A stretch of 64,000 nucleotides of DNA from Solimicrobium silvestre. Its GTDB lineage: Bacteria > Pseudomonadota > Gammaproteobacteria > Burkholderiales > Burkholderiaceae_D. Of the stretch, positions 8,889 through 17,636 are shown one piece after another. The stretch covers positions 124,001 to 188,000 of the forward strand of contig NZ_PUGF01000002.1 in the NCBI RefSeq assembly GCF_002976435.1, in the 5' to 3' direction. How positions within the stretch are numbered: position 1 is the stretch's first letter; every line of letters starts with the position of its first letter. The position numbers and the translations under genes are program-made. A model generated the notes under the pieces. That model was not told where the DNA came from. It was given only the letters and a program-made list of their open reading frames with translations, and searched no databases.

Positions 8889-9554
8889 ATGAAAAATCTC
8901 CGTCAAGAATTTATCGCGTTTTCCGTGCAAGCTGGTGTGCTCTCGTTTGGTGAATTTATTACCAAAGCAGGTCGCACTTCGCCGTATTTTTTTAATGCGG
9001 GTTTGTTTAATGAAGGCGCAAACTTAGGCCAGTTGGCGCAGTTTTATGCGCAGACATTATTAGATTCAGGCATCGAATTTGATATGCTGTTTGGCCCGGC
9101 TTACAAAGGTATTACCTTAGCGTCTTCCACGGCCGTAGCATTGGCCGGCATGGGGCGCAATGTGCCGTTTGCTTACAACCGCAAAGAAGCCAAAGATCAC
9201 GGCGAAGGCGGCACGATTGTGGGCGCTAAACTGGCAGGCAAAGTGGTTATTATTGATGACGTTATTTCGGCCGGAACCTCGGTGCGTGAATCGGTGGATA
9301 TGATCCGCGCTGCCGGCGCTACACCTAGCGCGGTGCTGATTGCGTTAGACAGAATGGAGCGCTCTGGTAAAGATGATGCATTGACAGTGAATTCGGCGGT
9401 GCAGGAAATTATTAATACTTACCAGATGCCAGTGATTTGCATCGCTAACCTTGCCGATTTGTTTGACTATTTGTCTAGCGGCCAAGCCAGTCAATTCGAG
9501 CAATATACGGCGGCAGTGCGTGATTATCGCGCTAAATACGGTTCGCAATCTTAA
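8889..9554 (+). CDS. pyrE: orotate phosphoribosyltransferase
   Basis: The protein has 221 residues. The PRPP-binding loop reads VVIIDDVISAGTSVRES (about residues 118-134), and the flexible catalytic loop YNRKEAKDHGEGG carries the lysines and histidine of the family. The N-terminal GRTSPYFFNAGLF is also characteristic. It joins orotate to PRPP to make OMP in pyrimidine synthesis. It is followed 19 bases later by a T2SS-F gene on the same strand, with no obvious functional link. Confidence 0.96.
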   Translation: MKNLRQEFIAFSVQAGVLSFGEFITKAGRTSPYFFNAGLFNEGANLGQLAQFYAQTLLDSGIEFDMLFGPAYKGITLASSTAVALAGMGRNVPFAYNRKEAKDHGEGGTIVGAKLAGKVVIIDDVISAGTSVRESVDMIRAAGATPSAVLIALDRMERSGKDDALTVNSAVQEIINTYQMPVICIANLADLFDYLSSGQASQFEQYTAAVRDYRAKYGSQS

Positions 9555-9573
9555 GCGCATTTAAATTATAACC

Positions 9574-10545
9574 ATGTCATTACCTCCATTAGCGGACCAA
9601 GTACGAGCAGATCTGTTCACACATTTGGCCGCAATGGAGAAAGCCGGCCTTCCTCCTGACAAATCCTTTTCGCTCCTGCGCCTGCCTGGTAATCTGCAGG
9701 CGCGTGTTGTTGCTTTGCGCAAGTTGCTTGGACGTGGTGTTGATATTCCTACGGCGGGTAGTCAATCGGGGCTGTTTTCAGAATTGGAAACTAACTTATT
9801 ACATGCAGCTTTCAACGCAGGTAGCCCGGAACTTACCTATAAAAGAATGGCAACGCGGTATGCACATAAAGCGCGCCAGGCATCACTGATTAAATCGCGC
9901 ATGGCAATGCCGCTGGTGGTGCTGTTCATTGCATTGGCAGTACAGCCGTTGCCCGCTTTGGTGGCCGGTACTTTGACTGCGAGTGGTTATTTGTTGTCTA
10001 TAATGCGTCCCTTTGTGTTGTTGGCAGGTGGCGTTTTTGTGTACAAGTTTATTGCTACGCGCTTATTCAACATGACCGCTAAGCCAACGCCGATCCAAGT
10101 CGGCCTGTCTACTTTATTAACCCGTATTCCGCTGTTTGGCCCCATGCTAGTGCGCCGCAATGTACGCGATTTTTATGAAAATCTGGCGTTAATGCTGGAA
10201 GCTGGTTTGCCGATGTTGGATGCTTTGCCGAAAGCGGTGAATACGGTCAGTCTGTGCGTGATTCGCGCTGATTTCAGCCGTTTGCAAAGCATGATGGCGC
10301 AAGGCATGACCTTGGCGCAAGCGGTTGGGAACTTGCATTACCAAGGTAAATATCCGGTACAAAGTTTTGCCCAAACGGGCGAGGGTAGTGGTAGCCTTCC
10401 AGAAATGCTGCTCCGATTTGCTGATGGCGAATCAGAGGCCGTGGCGCAATTCCAGGTACAAGTTGCCGAATGGTTGCCGCGTTTGCTATACGGAATGGTC
10501 ATGTTGTGGATGGCATATCAACTTCTTCATCAGCACATCATTTAA
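9574..10545 (+). CDS. type II secretion system F-family membrane protein
   Basis: The protein has 323 residues, shorter than GspF/PilC (about 400). It shows two repeats of the T2SSF cytoplasmic helical domain (roughly residues 10-105 and 190-300), separated by hydrophobic spans near 112-165, with a final span at the C-terminus. The second repeat carries the family signature FYENLALMLEAGLPMLDAL. F proteins form the inner-membrane platform of type II secretion or type IV pili. No other pilus or secretion genes are nearby, so its machine is unknown; a stand-alone role is possible. Confidence 0.85.
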   Translation: MSLPPLADQVRADLFTHLAAMEKAGLPPDKSFSLLRLPGNLQARVVALRKLLGRGVDIPTAGSQSGLFSELETNLLHAAFNAGSPELTYKRMATRYAHKARQASLIKSRMAMPLVVLFIALAVQPLPALVAGTLTASGYLLSIMRPFVLLAGGVFVYKFIATRLFNMTAKPTPIQVGLSTLLTRIPLFGPMLVRRNVRDFYENLALMLEAGLPMLDALPKAVNTVSLCVIRADFSRLQSMMAQGMTLAQAVGNLHYQGKYPVQSFAQTGEGSGSLPEMLLRFADGESEAVAQFQVQVAEWLPRLLYGMVMLWMAYQLLHQHII

Positions 10546-10610
10546 CACCGTGGTTTTCCTGGGATTTACTATACTTCTGGTATGCGTGTAATTCTAGTTA
10601 ATTAAAAATC

Positions 10611-11477
10611 ATGAAAACCCCTCCAGCATCTGCGGCGCCGACCGAGCAGTCTATTGAAAAGATGCTGAATACCATACGGATACCACCGCGTCCAAGTTTG
10701 TTGTCGGAAGTGCAGCAAGAACTTGCCTGTGCTGACCCATCTCCCCAAAAACTCGCCCACATCATTGCTCAAGACGTGGCTATGGCTGGCGCATTACTGA
10801 AGCTAGCGAATTCTGCTTATATCGGTTTGAAGCTAAAAGCCAAATCCGTGGAACAAGCGGTGAATCGCTTGGGCATAGAGCAATGCAGCCTGCTGCTCAC
10901 CGGAATTGTGATGCGCGAAACTTTTCATATTGAAGGCGTTTCGTTAACCGAGTTTTGGGATAACTCAACCAGACGTGCTCAGGCGATGAGTTATTTAGCC
11001 AAAAAAATGACCTTATGCCGTAGCGATATTGCCCACACTTTTGGCTTGTTTTGCAATATTGGCGTACCACTATTGTTAGCAAAATATCCTAATTATTACG
11101 CCGTACTGGAAACGGCCGATCCAGATCAGCATCAACAGTTGGCGGTTTTTGAAGAGCAGCATTTCAACACCAGCCACGCGGCACTGGGCGCATTAATGGC
11201 GCGTACCTGGGGTTTGCCGGATGAAGTGGTGGAAGCTATTTTGTTGCATCATCACTATGCTGTTTTGCACGATCATAGTAGTGATAGCACGGTGCGTAAT
11301 TTAATCGCGCTGGCCTTGTTGGTTGATTACGGAATCCATCGCTACTACAGCCAACAGCAGTTTCCAGAGTGGGAAGCAGGCGGTGCTGAGGTGTGCGCGT
11401 ATTTGGGGATGAGTCAGAGTGAGGCTGACGATATATCCGATGAAGTGAATGCTCTGTTTGATGTGGACTTAAACTGA
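10611..11477 (+). CDS. HDOD-domain protein
   Basis: The protein has 288 residues. The HDOD domain covers about residues 20-220. LAHIIAQDVAMAGALLKLANSAYIG matches its first helices, and the later GALMARTWGLPDEVVEAILLHH gives the relic of the HD motif. HDOD proteins act in signalling and cell-cycle or motility control without known catalysis. No effector domain is fused here. The gene stands 65 bases after the T2SS-F gene. No clear Shine-Dalgarno precedes the ATG. Its stop codon lies inside a short tandem repeat (11472-11503). Confidence 0.88.
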   Translation: MKTPPASAAPTEQSIEKMLNTIRIPPRPSLLSEVQQELACADPSPQKLAHIIAQDVAMAGALLKLANSAYIGLKLKAKSVEQAVNRLGIEQCSLLLTGIVMRETFHIEGVSLTEFWDNSTRRAQAMSYLAKKMTLCRSDIAHTFGLFCNIGVPLLLAKYPNYYAVLETADPDQHQQLAVFEEQHFNTSHAALGALMARTWGLPDEVVEAILLHHHYAVLHDHSSDSTVRNLIALALLVDYGIHRYYSQQQFPEWEAGGAEVCAYLGMSQSEADDISDEVNALFDVDLN

Positions 11478-11585
11478 GGTGAATTCAAACTGAAGTGGAT
11501 TCAAGTTAGCGGATTTAAAATTCGCCATCAAAGCAGCGATCTTGTAAGATGTCGACTCAAATTTAAAGTACGCATTTAAAGTTCG
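11472..11585. repeat. two short local tandem duplications
   Basis: AACTGAGGTGAATTCA (11472-11487) is followed directly by AACTGAAGTGGATTCA (11488-11503), 14 of 16 bases equal. Further on, ATTTAAAGTACG (11561-11572) recurs as ATTTAAAGTTCG (11574-11585) with 13-base spacing. The first pair spans the HDOD stop codon and the second ends 23 bases before the next ATG. Confidence 0.6.
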
Positions 11586-11607
11586 ATTCTAAAAGAGGTA
11601 TTTACTC

Positions 11608-11874
11608 ATGCAAGACCCCAAATTATGCGACTGTCACGGTAAACCGGTGGCGATTGGCGACATTGTGCGTATCGTCACATTGAACCAGGAATTCATTGAA
11701 AATTTTCCGTCAGAAGAGCGTATTTTGATTGAATCCATGATCGGTCAGTTTTTCAAAATATACGGCATCGATGAATTCGGCCAGCCTTGGGTTTCTAAAG
11801 AATGGCACGATGAAGACGGTGTTATGCAAACGCACATCATTGCGCTGGATCCTGAAGAGATGGAACGGATCTAA
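11608..11874 (+). CDS. small conserved protein of unknown function
   Basis: The protein has 88 residues, is acidic and has no signal peptide or membrane span, so it should be cytosolic. The N-terminal CDCHGKPVAIGDIVRIV resembles a small beta-barrel opening (KOW or SH3-like), and the rest alternates strands with acidic turns (EWHDEDGVMQTHIIALDPEE). GAGG upstream of the ATG gives a plausible ribosome site. I do not recognise a named family. Coding character is good and no competing frame is convincing. Confidence 0.65.
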   Translation: MQDPKLCDCHGKPVAIGDIVRIVTLNQEFIENFPSEERILIESMIGQFFKIYGIDEFGQPWVSKEWHDEDGVMQTHIIALDPEEMERI

Positions 11875-11888
11875 GTTTTTTAAAAAAA

Positions 11889-11928
11889 GTGTTTATTTAC
11901 CATTTAGTTATAAACGGCAAATAAACAC
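11889..11928. terminator. 10-bp inverted repeat downstream of the 88-residue gene
   Basis: GTGTTTATTT (11889-11898) and AAATAAACAC (11919-11928) pair perfectly around a 20-base loop. The only long A/T run is on the left (AAAAAAA at 11882-11888), so the shape suits minus-strand termination, yet no minus-strand gene ends here. It may simply protect the 3' end of the upstream message. Confidence 0.35.
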
Positions 11929-12061
11929 CGTAGTCATATGAAATGAAAAATCAGTAAAATTTGCCCCCTGCAAATTGCCAGGCACTCCCCATCCGCATAA
12001 ATTAAGTTAGACTAAAGCCCCTTTGCCCACAGCAGCAACGCGACTTGAAAGAGCTCATTCT

Positions 12062-13786
12062 ATGCATCCACCTATCGTCCGTAAACTCAGCATTTTTCTC
12101 ACTTTATTAGCGTCCAGTCTGGCGGTTCAGGCCGCCTCAGTCGCTCCCGTTGCAGCCGAACACGGCATGGTCGTGACAGCGCAACATTTAGCGACCGAAG
12201 TTGGGGTAGATGTTTTAAAAAAAGGTGGCAATGCAATTGATGCGGCGGTGGCGGTAGGTTACGCGCTGGCAGTGGTTTATCCAGCGGCAGGTAATTTAGG
12301 TGGTGGCGGTTTTATGACGATCACCATGGCCGACGGGCGCAAAACTTTTTTAGACTTCCGTGAAAAAGCACCACTCGCTGCCACGGCCGATATGTATTTA
12401 GATGCTAATGGCAATGTGATTCCCGGTTTAAGCACCCACGGACATCTGGCCGTTGCTGTACCCGGCACGGTCGCTGGAATGGAAATGGCCTTAGCAAAAT
12501 ACGGCAGCATGAAGCGTGCGGCGGTTATTGCGCCAGCCGTGCGCTTGGCAAAAGAAGGATTTGTCTTGCAACAGGGCGATGTCGAGATGCTGGAATCCGC
12601 TACGGAGAGATTTAAACAAGATGCGCCAACTGCAGCTATTTTCTTAAATAAAGGCGAACCTTATAAAGCCGGGCAAAAATTAATTCAGAAAGACCTGGCG
12701 ACGACTTTAACCGCCATCAGCCAGCACGGTGCCGATGGCTTTTATAAGGGGGCCGTTGGACACGCTCTGGTTGAGTCCAGCGCTAGTGGCAAAGGAATCA
12801 TCACCCAAGCAGATTTAGATCAATATACCGCGCGTGAATTAGCACCGCTGGAATGTAATTATCGCGGTTTGCAAATCATTTCAGCGCCACCGCCAAGCTC
12901 TGGCGGCGTAGTAATTTGCGAGATGTTGAACATTCTGGAAGGCTACCCATTAAAAGAATGGGGCTTCCGTTCTGCCAAAGCGGTACATGTACAAATTGAA
13001 GCCATGCGCCATGCGTATGTGGACCGTAATAATTATTTGGGTGATCCCGATTTTGTAAAAAATCCGGTCGCGCATTTATTAGATAAAGCCTACGCCACCC
13101 AAATCCGCGACAGTATCAGCATGACCAAAGCCGGTGTTTCCAGCGAAATTCAGCCCGGCACTGCGCCGCATGAAGGCAGCAATACGACGCATTATTCCAT
13201 CGTCGATAAAGACGGCAACGCCGCATCTGTTACCTACACGTTAAACAACTGGTTTGGCGCGACAGTCACGGCAGATAAAACCGGCGTGTTGTTAAATGAT
13301 GAAATGGATGACTTCACTTCTAAAGTTGGCGTCGCCAATATGTTCGGTTTAATGCAGGGCGCAGCCAACGCAATTGCCCCCGGTAAGCGCCCGTTAAGCT
13401 CCATGAGCCCGACGATAGTTATGCGTGACGGAAAGCTGTTAATGGTGGTCGGTACGCCGGGCGGCAGTCGCATTATTACCACGGTGCTGCATACGTTAAT
13501 TAACGTCATTGATTACGGTATGACGCTGCAAGAAGCAGTAGATGCGCCACGCTTTCATGAGCAGTGGATGCCGGATGTTACTTACGTAGAAAACTTCGGC
13601 CTCAGCCCGGATACTCGCGCCATTTTAGTCGGCATGGGCCATCATTTTGTGGAGTCACAACCGGCTAACCATATTGCCGCCATTTTAGTCGGCGCACCTA
13701 AGCTGAATGGCAAACCGGTGGCTGATAATAAATACTATGGATCTAATGACCCGCGTAGAAACACGGGTCTGGCGGCGGGCTATTAA
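12062..13786 (+). CDS. ggt: gamma-glutamyltransferase
   Basis: The protein has 574 residues from the ATG at 12062; an upstream TTG frame from 12023 adds a non-signal-like leader and is rejected. The N-terminus is a signal peptide (RKLSIFLTLLASSLAVQA), so the enzyme is periplasmic. The autocleavage and catalytic site is NTTHYSIVDKDGNA, with the nucleophile Thr at about residue 375, giving large and small subunits. Glycine-rich APPPSSGGVVICEMLN and PLSSMSPTIV are family motifs. It cleaves gamma-glutamyl bonds of glutathione and peptides, feeding amino-acid uptake. It converges on the TPR lipoprotein. Confidence 0.95.
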   Translation: MHPPIVRKLSIFLTLLASSLAVQAASVAPVAAEHGMVVTAQHLATEVGVDVLKKGGNAIDAAVAVGYALAVVYPAAGNLGGGGFMTITMADGRKTFLDFREKAPLAATADMYLDANGNVIPGLSTHGHLAVAVPGTVAGMEMALAKYGSMKRAAVIAPAVRLAKEGFVLQQGDVEMLESATERFKQDAPTAAIFLNKGEPYKAGQKLIQKDLATTLTAISQHGADGFYKGAVGHALVESSASGKGIITQADLDQYTARELAPLECNYRGLQIISAPPPSSGGVVICEMLNILEGYPLKEWGFRSAKAVHVQIEAMRHAYVDRNNYLGDPDFVKNPVAHLLDKAYATQIRDSISMTKAGVSSEIQPGTAPHEGSNTTHYSIVDKDGNAASVTYTLNNWFGATVTADKTGVLLNDEMDDFTSKVGVANMFGLMQGAANAIAPGKRPLSSMSPTIVMRDGKLLMVVGTPGGSRIITTVLHTLINVIDYGMTLQEAVDAPRFHEQWMPDVTYVENFGLSPDTRAILVGMGHHFVESQPANHIAAILVGAPKLNGKPVADNKYYGSNDPRRNTGLAAGY

Positions 13787-13799
13787 GCGGCACAACAAT

Positions 13800-14966
13800 T
13801 TATGGAGGCGTGTTAAACATTTTGTTTAACACGCTGATTCGTGCATTGTTTGGATTTAGTTTGGTTAAAATATTCAACTGTTCACGGGCTTTTTTTTCTT
13901 GTTTGTTGTGCCAATACGCCAGCGCCAAATTGGCATGTACCTCTTCAAACCCGTGAGTAATTTCAGCCGCATGTTCTAACGAATCAACCGCATCACTAAA
14001 TTGTTGATGATTTATCTGATAAATGCCCAGCCTAAGCCAGTGATACGGATTTTTATACTGCCATTGTTTGAGTAAGTCTGTGTAGTGCTGCGCTTCATCG
14101 GTACGGTTTTGCTGGGTCAGTAAATCCCTCAATGAAGTCATTGCAATTTCGGCGTTCGGGTTGATCTGTAAACAATAACGCAGCATTTTTTCAGCATCTG
14201 CCAGTAGGTCTTTACTTCGATATAACTGCGCTAAATTGCTATAACTTTCGGCATAACTTGGATCAATATAAATAGCGGCTTTAAAGTAGGCGTAAGCCAA
14301 CCTGGGTTGGTCATTCGCAAAATATTCAGAGGCTAGGTTATTGTAAAACCGCGCGGCTATACCATCTTCTGTCAGCGATCTGCCGCGTTCAAAAACGGCG
14401 AACTCAGGTTCAAAATCAATCACAAAATCACGCGCTCCCAACGTTTTTTCCTTGAGTTCAATCTGTTGTGAATTATTGACGATGATATTCACATGCTCGT
14501 TGATAAAATCAATTTGTTCCCGCCGATCAAAAAGCGTAGCACTTTCGACTTCCTGCATCTCTATTGGTAATTGCAATGCTTTTCCAACCGCGTAACTCAA
14601 CATGGTTAAAGAGATGCAATCCCCATACTTATTTTTCCACGTTTCGGAAGCAATTGTTGAATGTCCGGCACGATATGGAAAAATGGTATGGGTTGAACCA
14701 AAAACGATGGTGAGTAGTTGATTCAAACGAGCAGGCATTGCCATGCGTCTAGCTAAGACTGCATTGATTTGTGCAGTTAATGCTGGATTCAAATAAAACA
14801 AATCTTGTCTGTGGATTGTGACTAAGGACGGGTCATAAGCAAAAAAAGCATCCTGCCACGCCAGTTGTTCTATCGGTATGGGTGTCACACCGGGTGGAGG
14901 ATTTATGCTGGAGCAGGCACTTAAAAATAGCACTAGTAACGTAGTTAGATATTTAAAGATAGGCAC
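13800..14966 (-). CDS. lipoprotein with transglutaminase-like and TPR regions
   Basis: The protein has about 388 residues. I prefer the GTG at 14966 because AAGAGG lies five bases upstream; a GTG at 14972 is also open. The N-terminus ends with LFLSACSS, a lipobox. WKNKYGDCISLTMLSYAVGK (about residues 110-130) has the Cys context of transglutaminase-like folds, and ATLFDRREQIDFINEHVNII could supply the later His. Residues ~215-380 are TPR units (YFKAAIYIDPSYAESYSNLA). It probably sits in the envelope as a scaffold or remodelling factor. No partner is evident. Confidence 0.8.
   Translation of the reverse strand: MPIFKYLTTLLVLFLSACSSINPPPGVTPIPIEQLAWQDAFFAYDPSLVTIHRQDLFYLNPALTAQINAVLARRMAMPARLNQLLTIVFGSTHTIFPYRAGHSTIASETWKNKYGDCISLTMLSYAVGKALQLPIEMQEVESATLFDRREQIDFINEHVNIIVNNSQQIELKEKTLGARDFVIDFEPEFAVFERGRSLTEDGIAARFYNNLASEYFANDQPRLAYAYFKAAIYIDPSYAESYSNLAQLYRSKDLLADAEKMLRYCLQINPNAEIAMTSLRDLLTQQNRTDEAQHYTDLLKQWQYKNPYHWLRLGIYQINHQQFSDAVDSLEHAAEITHGFEEVHANLALAYWHNKQEKKAREQLNILTKLNPNNARISVLNKMFNTPP
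13808..13834. terminator. 11-bp perfect hairpin between convergent genes
   Basis: GCGTGTTAAAC (13808-13818) and GTTTAACACGC (13824-13834) pair perfectly with a 5-base loop. It lies inside the last codons of the minus-strand lipoprotein gene and 22 bases past the ggt stop, so it could end ggt transcription. No T-run follows. Confidence 0.45.
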
Positions 14967-15070
14967 GCACACCTCTTAAATTTAGTGCGACGAAGTTCCA
15001 TTTTCATTGTAAGAAGGAAATAGTTTTGTGTAAAGAGATTCATTGCCATTGAGTTGGCTGTATGGCAATA

Positions 15071-15101
15071 CGGACACATTGCAGACAGTCCGGACACGTT
15101 G
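15071..15101 (+). promoter_or_regulatory. paired upstream repeats, probable enhancer site
   Basis: CGGACACATTG (15071-15081) and CGGACACGTTG (15091-15101) are near-identical 11-mers spaced exactly 20 bp, two helical turns. They lie about 60 bp upstream of the sigma-54 promoter at 15142 and are likely bound by the response regulator encoded at 20220. GTCCGGAC at 15088-15095 is also palindromic. Confidence 0.6.
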
Positions 15102-15141
15102 TTTGTTAAAAAAATCATTTAAAAATCAATGACTTAAATTC

Positions 15142-15157
15142 TGGCATGGATCATGCT
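15142..15157 (+). promoter_or_regulatory. sigma-54 (-24/-12) promoter
   Basis: TGGCATGGATCATGCT fits the sigma-54 consensus (TGGCAC, five bases, TTGCA/T) with exact GG-to-GC spacing and intact GG and GC. Transcription would begin near 15168, just before the ATG at 15192. The operon it leads encodes a sigma-54-dependent activator, which makes the match more credible. Confidence 0.75.
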
Positions 15158-15191
15158 TGGTTGGTGTTACCTCATTAGCCCAGACAAGATC

Positions 15192-15599
15192 ATGAACGTT
15201 GCTATTTCATTTCAATATCCAGAGCCATCGGCACCTAAGCCGCCGAGAAAGTTGAATGCCGATATCGTCGTATTCACGGTGGCTTTCGTTTTTATGCTCA
15301 TTGCATGGAGCGGTAATCTCACTTCAGCCAAGGTATCTAGTTTGGTGATGGCATCAATCAGCCAGGTGGCTTTGTTGAATGAAACAGTAAGCGCGGCATT
15401 ATCTTTTCATGATGATGAACGCATCTTGATTAACAACAGAGCAGATGGCCAGATGATTTTTTCTCAGACTACGCATCGGTATTTAAAATTTAACAGCGTA
15501 GTTCAACATTACGTACATCAGGCCTGGGGAGCGTCGCAACTGACTCCTTTTATGCGGGGAGTGGAGTTACCAAAACGGCGCTCTTATTTTCATTCGTAG
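15192..15599 (+). CDS. small single-span membrane protein leading the export operon
   Basis: The protein has 135 residues from the ATG at 15192. The longer frame from 15153 begins inside the promoter, so that start is rejected. The N-terminus is proline-rich (YPEPSAPKPPRKL), then one hydrophobic span (IVVFTVAFVFMLIAWSG, residues ~28-45). The remainder is probably periplasmic. I do not recognise the family. As first gene of the sigma-54 operon it could be a substrate-binding, assembly or sensing partner of the exporter; this is inference. Confidence 0.65.
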   Translation: MNVAISFQYPEPSAPKPPRKLNADIVVFTVAFVFMLIAWSGNLTSAKVSSLVMASISQVALLNETVSAALSFHDDERILINNRADGQMIFSQTTHRYLKFNSVVQHYVHQAWGASQLTPFMRGVELPKRRSYFHS

Positions 15600-15645
15600 C
15601 AAGGCATTACTGCACTAAAAACACTAAACATACCAAGGCAATTTG

Positions 15646-16914
15646 ATGATTAGAGACACCTCATCCCAAGATTCAGTGATAACAGCATCTCAATGGCAGA
15701 AACATAAACGTCTGGGTTTGTGGGGCGCGGGCACTGCCGTATTTATTGTGGCTGCTGTTGTGATGTTAACTGCCTGGCGCAGTAGTTCGCAATCCGTCAA
15801 TATGTCACGCTTGCGGATTGCCGCAGTCAGTCATGGCACGTTAGTGCGTGATGCCTCGGTTAACGGAAAAATTATTGCGGCGATTAGCCCGACCTTATTT
15901 TCTAGCGCTATTGGCACTGTGACGCTCAAAGTAAAAGCGGGCGATACCGTAAAAAAAGGAGATGTGTTAGCCGAGTTGGAATCGCCCGATATTACCGAAG
16001 CGTTAAAGCGTGAACAGTCTAGTTATGAACAATTAGAAGATGAAGTCGCACGGCAAAAAATTCTCGCCAATAAACAAAAACTGTTGGCGCAGCGCGACGC
16101 AGATCAGGCAGAAATTGAACGGATTTCAGCAGAGCGTGCTTATCAACGGATAGAAAACGCTGGCGTCATTGGCGTGGTTTCAAAAAATGACTTCTTAAAA
16201 GCGCAAGACGCGTTGAAAAGTGCAGAAATTCGTAGCAAGCACGCCGCTGCCGCTGCGGGTTTGGAAAATGAAGATGTTCAGCTAGAACTCAAATCCAAAG
16301 TAAGCCAGTTAGATCGGCAAAAAATCGCACTCGGCTATGCCCAACGCCGGGTCGATGCCTTGCAACTACGCGCTCCTGTGGATGGTTTTATTGGCACTTT
16401 ATCCGTCTCGAACCGCACGGTAGTAGCTGCCAATGTGCCGTTAATGACTTTGGTCGATTTATCGCAACTGGAAGTGGAAGTAGAAATTCCTGAAACCTAT
16501 GTGGCAGATTTAGGTTTAGGAATGAACGCAGAAATTAGTATCGGCGACAGTAAAGTCATGGGGAAATTATCGTCCATGTCACCGGAAGTCGCGAACAATC
16601 AAGTTCTGGCACGGATTCGGTTTGATGGTGCGCAACCGACTGGCCTACGTCAGAGTCAACGCGTTACGGCACGGTTGCTGATTGAAGAAAAACCGAATGT
16701 GATGTTGGTGCAGCGCGGCCCATTCTTAGAGCAACTGGGCGGTCGTGCGGTATATGTGGTGAATAACGGTATCGCAGAAAAACGCTCAATTAAAATCGGT
16801 GCAACCAGTGTGACATCGGTGCAGATTTTAGAAGGTTTAAAAGACGGTGATCAAGTTGTGATTGCCGGTTCGGATGCATTTGAAAACGCTAATCGTGTTT
16901 CAATTAATAACTAA
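15646..16914 (+). CDS. periplasmic adaptor (HlyD/MacA-type membrane fusion protein)
   Basis: The protein has 422 residues. AAGG sits seven bases before the ATG at 15646; an in-frame TTG at 15643 is less likely. One N-terminal membrane span (LWGAGTAVFIVAAVVMLTAW) anchors it. The lipoyl half-motif KVKAGDTVKKGDVLAELESP (about residues 105-125) is followed by a long coiled-coil hairpin (~125-235) and the second half LRAPVDGFIGTL. Such adaptors join an inner-membrane ABC exporter to an outer-membrane channel. The ATPase and two permeases follow directly. No TolC-like gene is in the operon. Confidence 0.92.
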   Translation: MIRDTSSQDSVITASQWQKHKRLGLWGAGTAVFIVAAVVMLTAWRSSSQSVNMSRLRIAAVSHGTLVRDASVNGKIIAAISPTLFSSAIGTVTLKVKAGDTVKKGDVLAELESPDITEALKREQSSYEQLEDEVARQKILANKQKLLAQRDADQAEIERISAERAYQRIENAGVIGVVSKNDFLKAQDALKSAEIRSKHAAAAAGLENEDVQLELKSKVSQLDRQKIALGYAQRRVDALQLRAPVDGFIGTLSVSNRTVVAANVPLMTLVDLSQLEVEVEIPETYVADLGLGMNAEISIGDSKVMGKLSSMSPEVANNQVLARIRFDGAQPTGLRQSQRVTARLLIEEKPNVMLVQRGPFLEQLGGRAVYVVNNGIAEKRSIKIGATSVTSVQILEGLKDGDQVVIAGSDAFENANRVSINN

Positions 16915-16930
16915 ATACAAAGGATTTACT

Positions 16931-17626
16931 ATGCTACGCATGAACAACCTCAGTAAAGTGTACCGTACTCACATGATTGAAACCCATGCCTTGCGTGGCT
17001 TTGAAATTCACGTAAAAGAAGGTGAGTTCGTGACGGTGACCGGGCCTTCTGGCTCCGGAAAAACCAGCTTTTTAAATATTGCCGGTTTGTTAGAAGTATT
17101 CAGCAGCGGTGAGTATTTGTTAGATGGCGTTGATGTTAAAAATTTAAGCGACAATGAGCGTTCGCGTTTGCGTAATGAAAAGCTCGGCTTTATTTTCCAG
17201 GGCTTTAACCTGATTCCCGATTTAAATTTATTTGATAACGTGGATGTGCCGCTGCGTTATCGCGGCTTTAATCGCGGGGAGCGTAAAGACCGGATTGAAA
17301 ACGCCTTAGCGCAAGTTGGTTTAGCCTCCCGGATGAAGCACTTTCCTGCTGAATTGTCTGGCGGTCAACAACAACGAGTTGCGATTGCGCGTGCTCTGGC
17401 TGGTTCACCACGGTTGTTATTAGCCGATGAGCCGACCGGTAATCTGGATACCCAAATGGCGCGCAGCGTGATGGAATTGTTAGAAGAAATTAACAGCCAG
17501 GGCACCACCATTTTAATGGTCACGCATGATCCTGAATTAGCGTTACGCAGTCAACGCAACGTGCATATTATTGACGGACAAGTCAGTGACTTAGTGCGCA
17601 TATCCCCTTCACTCGTTGCGGCCTGA
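16931..17626 (+). CDS. ABC exporter ATPase (MacB/LolD-like)
   Basis: The protein has 231 residues from the ATG at 16931, with AAAGGA just upstream; a TTG frame from 16862 overlaps the adaptor gene and is rejected. Walker A GPSGSGKTS, the signature LSGGQQQRVAIARAL, Walker B LLLADEPTGNLD and the switch His in MVTHDPE are all present. It powers the two permeases encoded downstream. The separate ATPase resembles LolD-type subfamily members rather than fused MacB. Confidence 0.94.
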   Translation: MLRMNNLSKVYRTHMIETHALRGFEIHVKEGEFVTVTGPSGSGKTSFLNIAGLLEVFSSGEYLLDGVDVKNLSDNERSRLRNEKLGFIFQGFNLIPDLNLFDNVDVPLRYRGFNRGERKDRIENALAQVGLASRMKHFPAELSGGQQQRVAIARALAGSPRLLLADEPTGNLDTQMARSVMELLEEINSQGTTILMVTHDPELALRSQRNVHIIDGQVSDLVRISPSLVAA

Positions 17627-17636
17627 GGAGTAGTCG

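Noticed and set aside
15153-15191. Earlier start of the first export-operon gene
   Set aside because: It begins inside the -12 region of the sigma-54 promoter, upstream of the expected transcript start.
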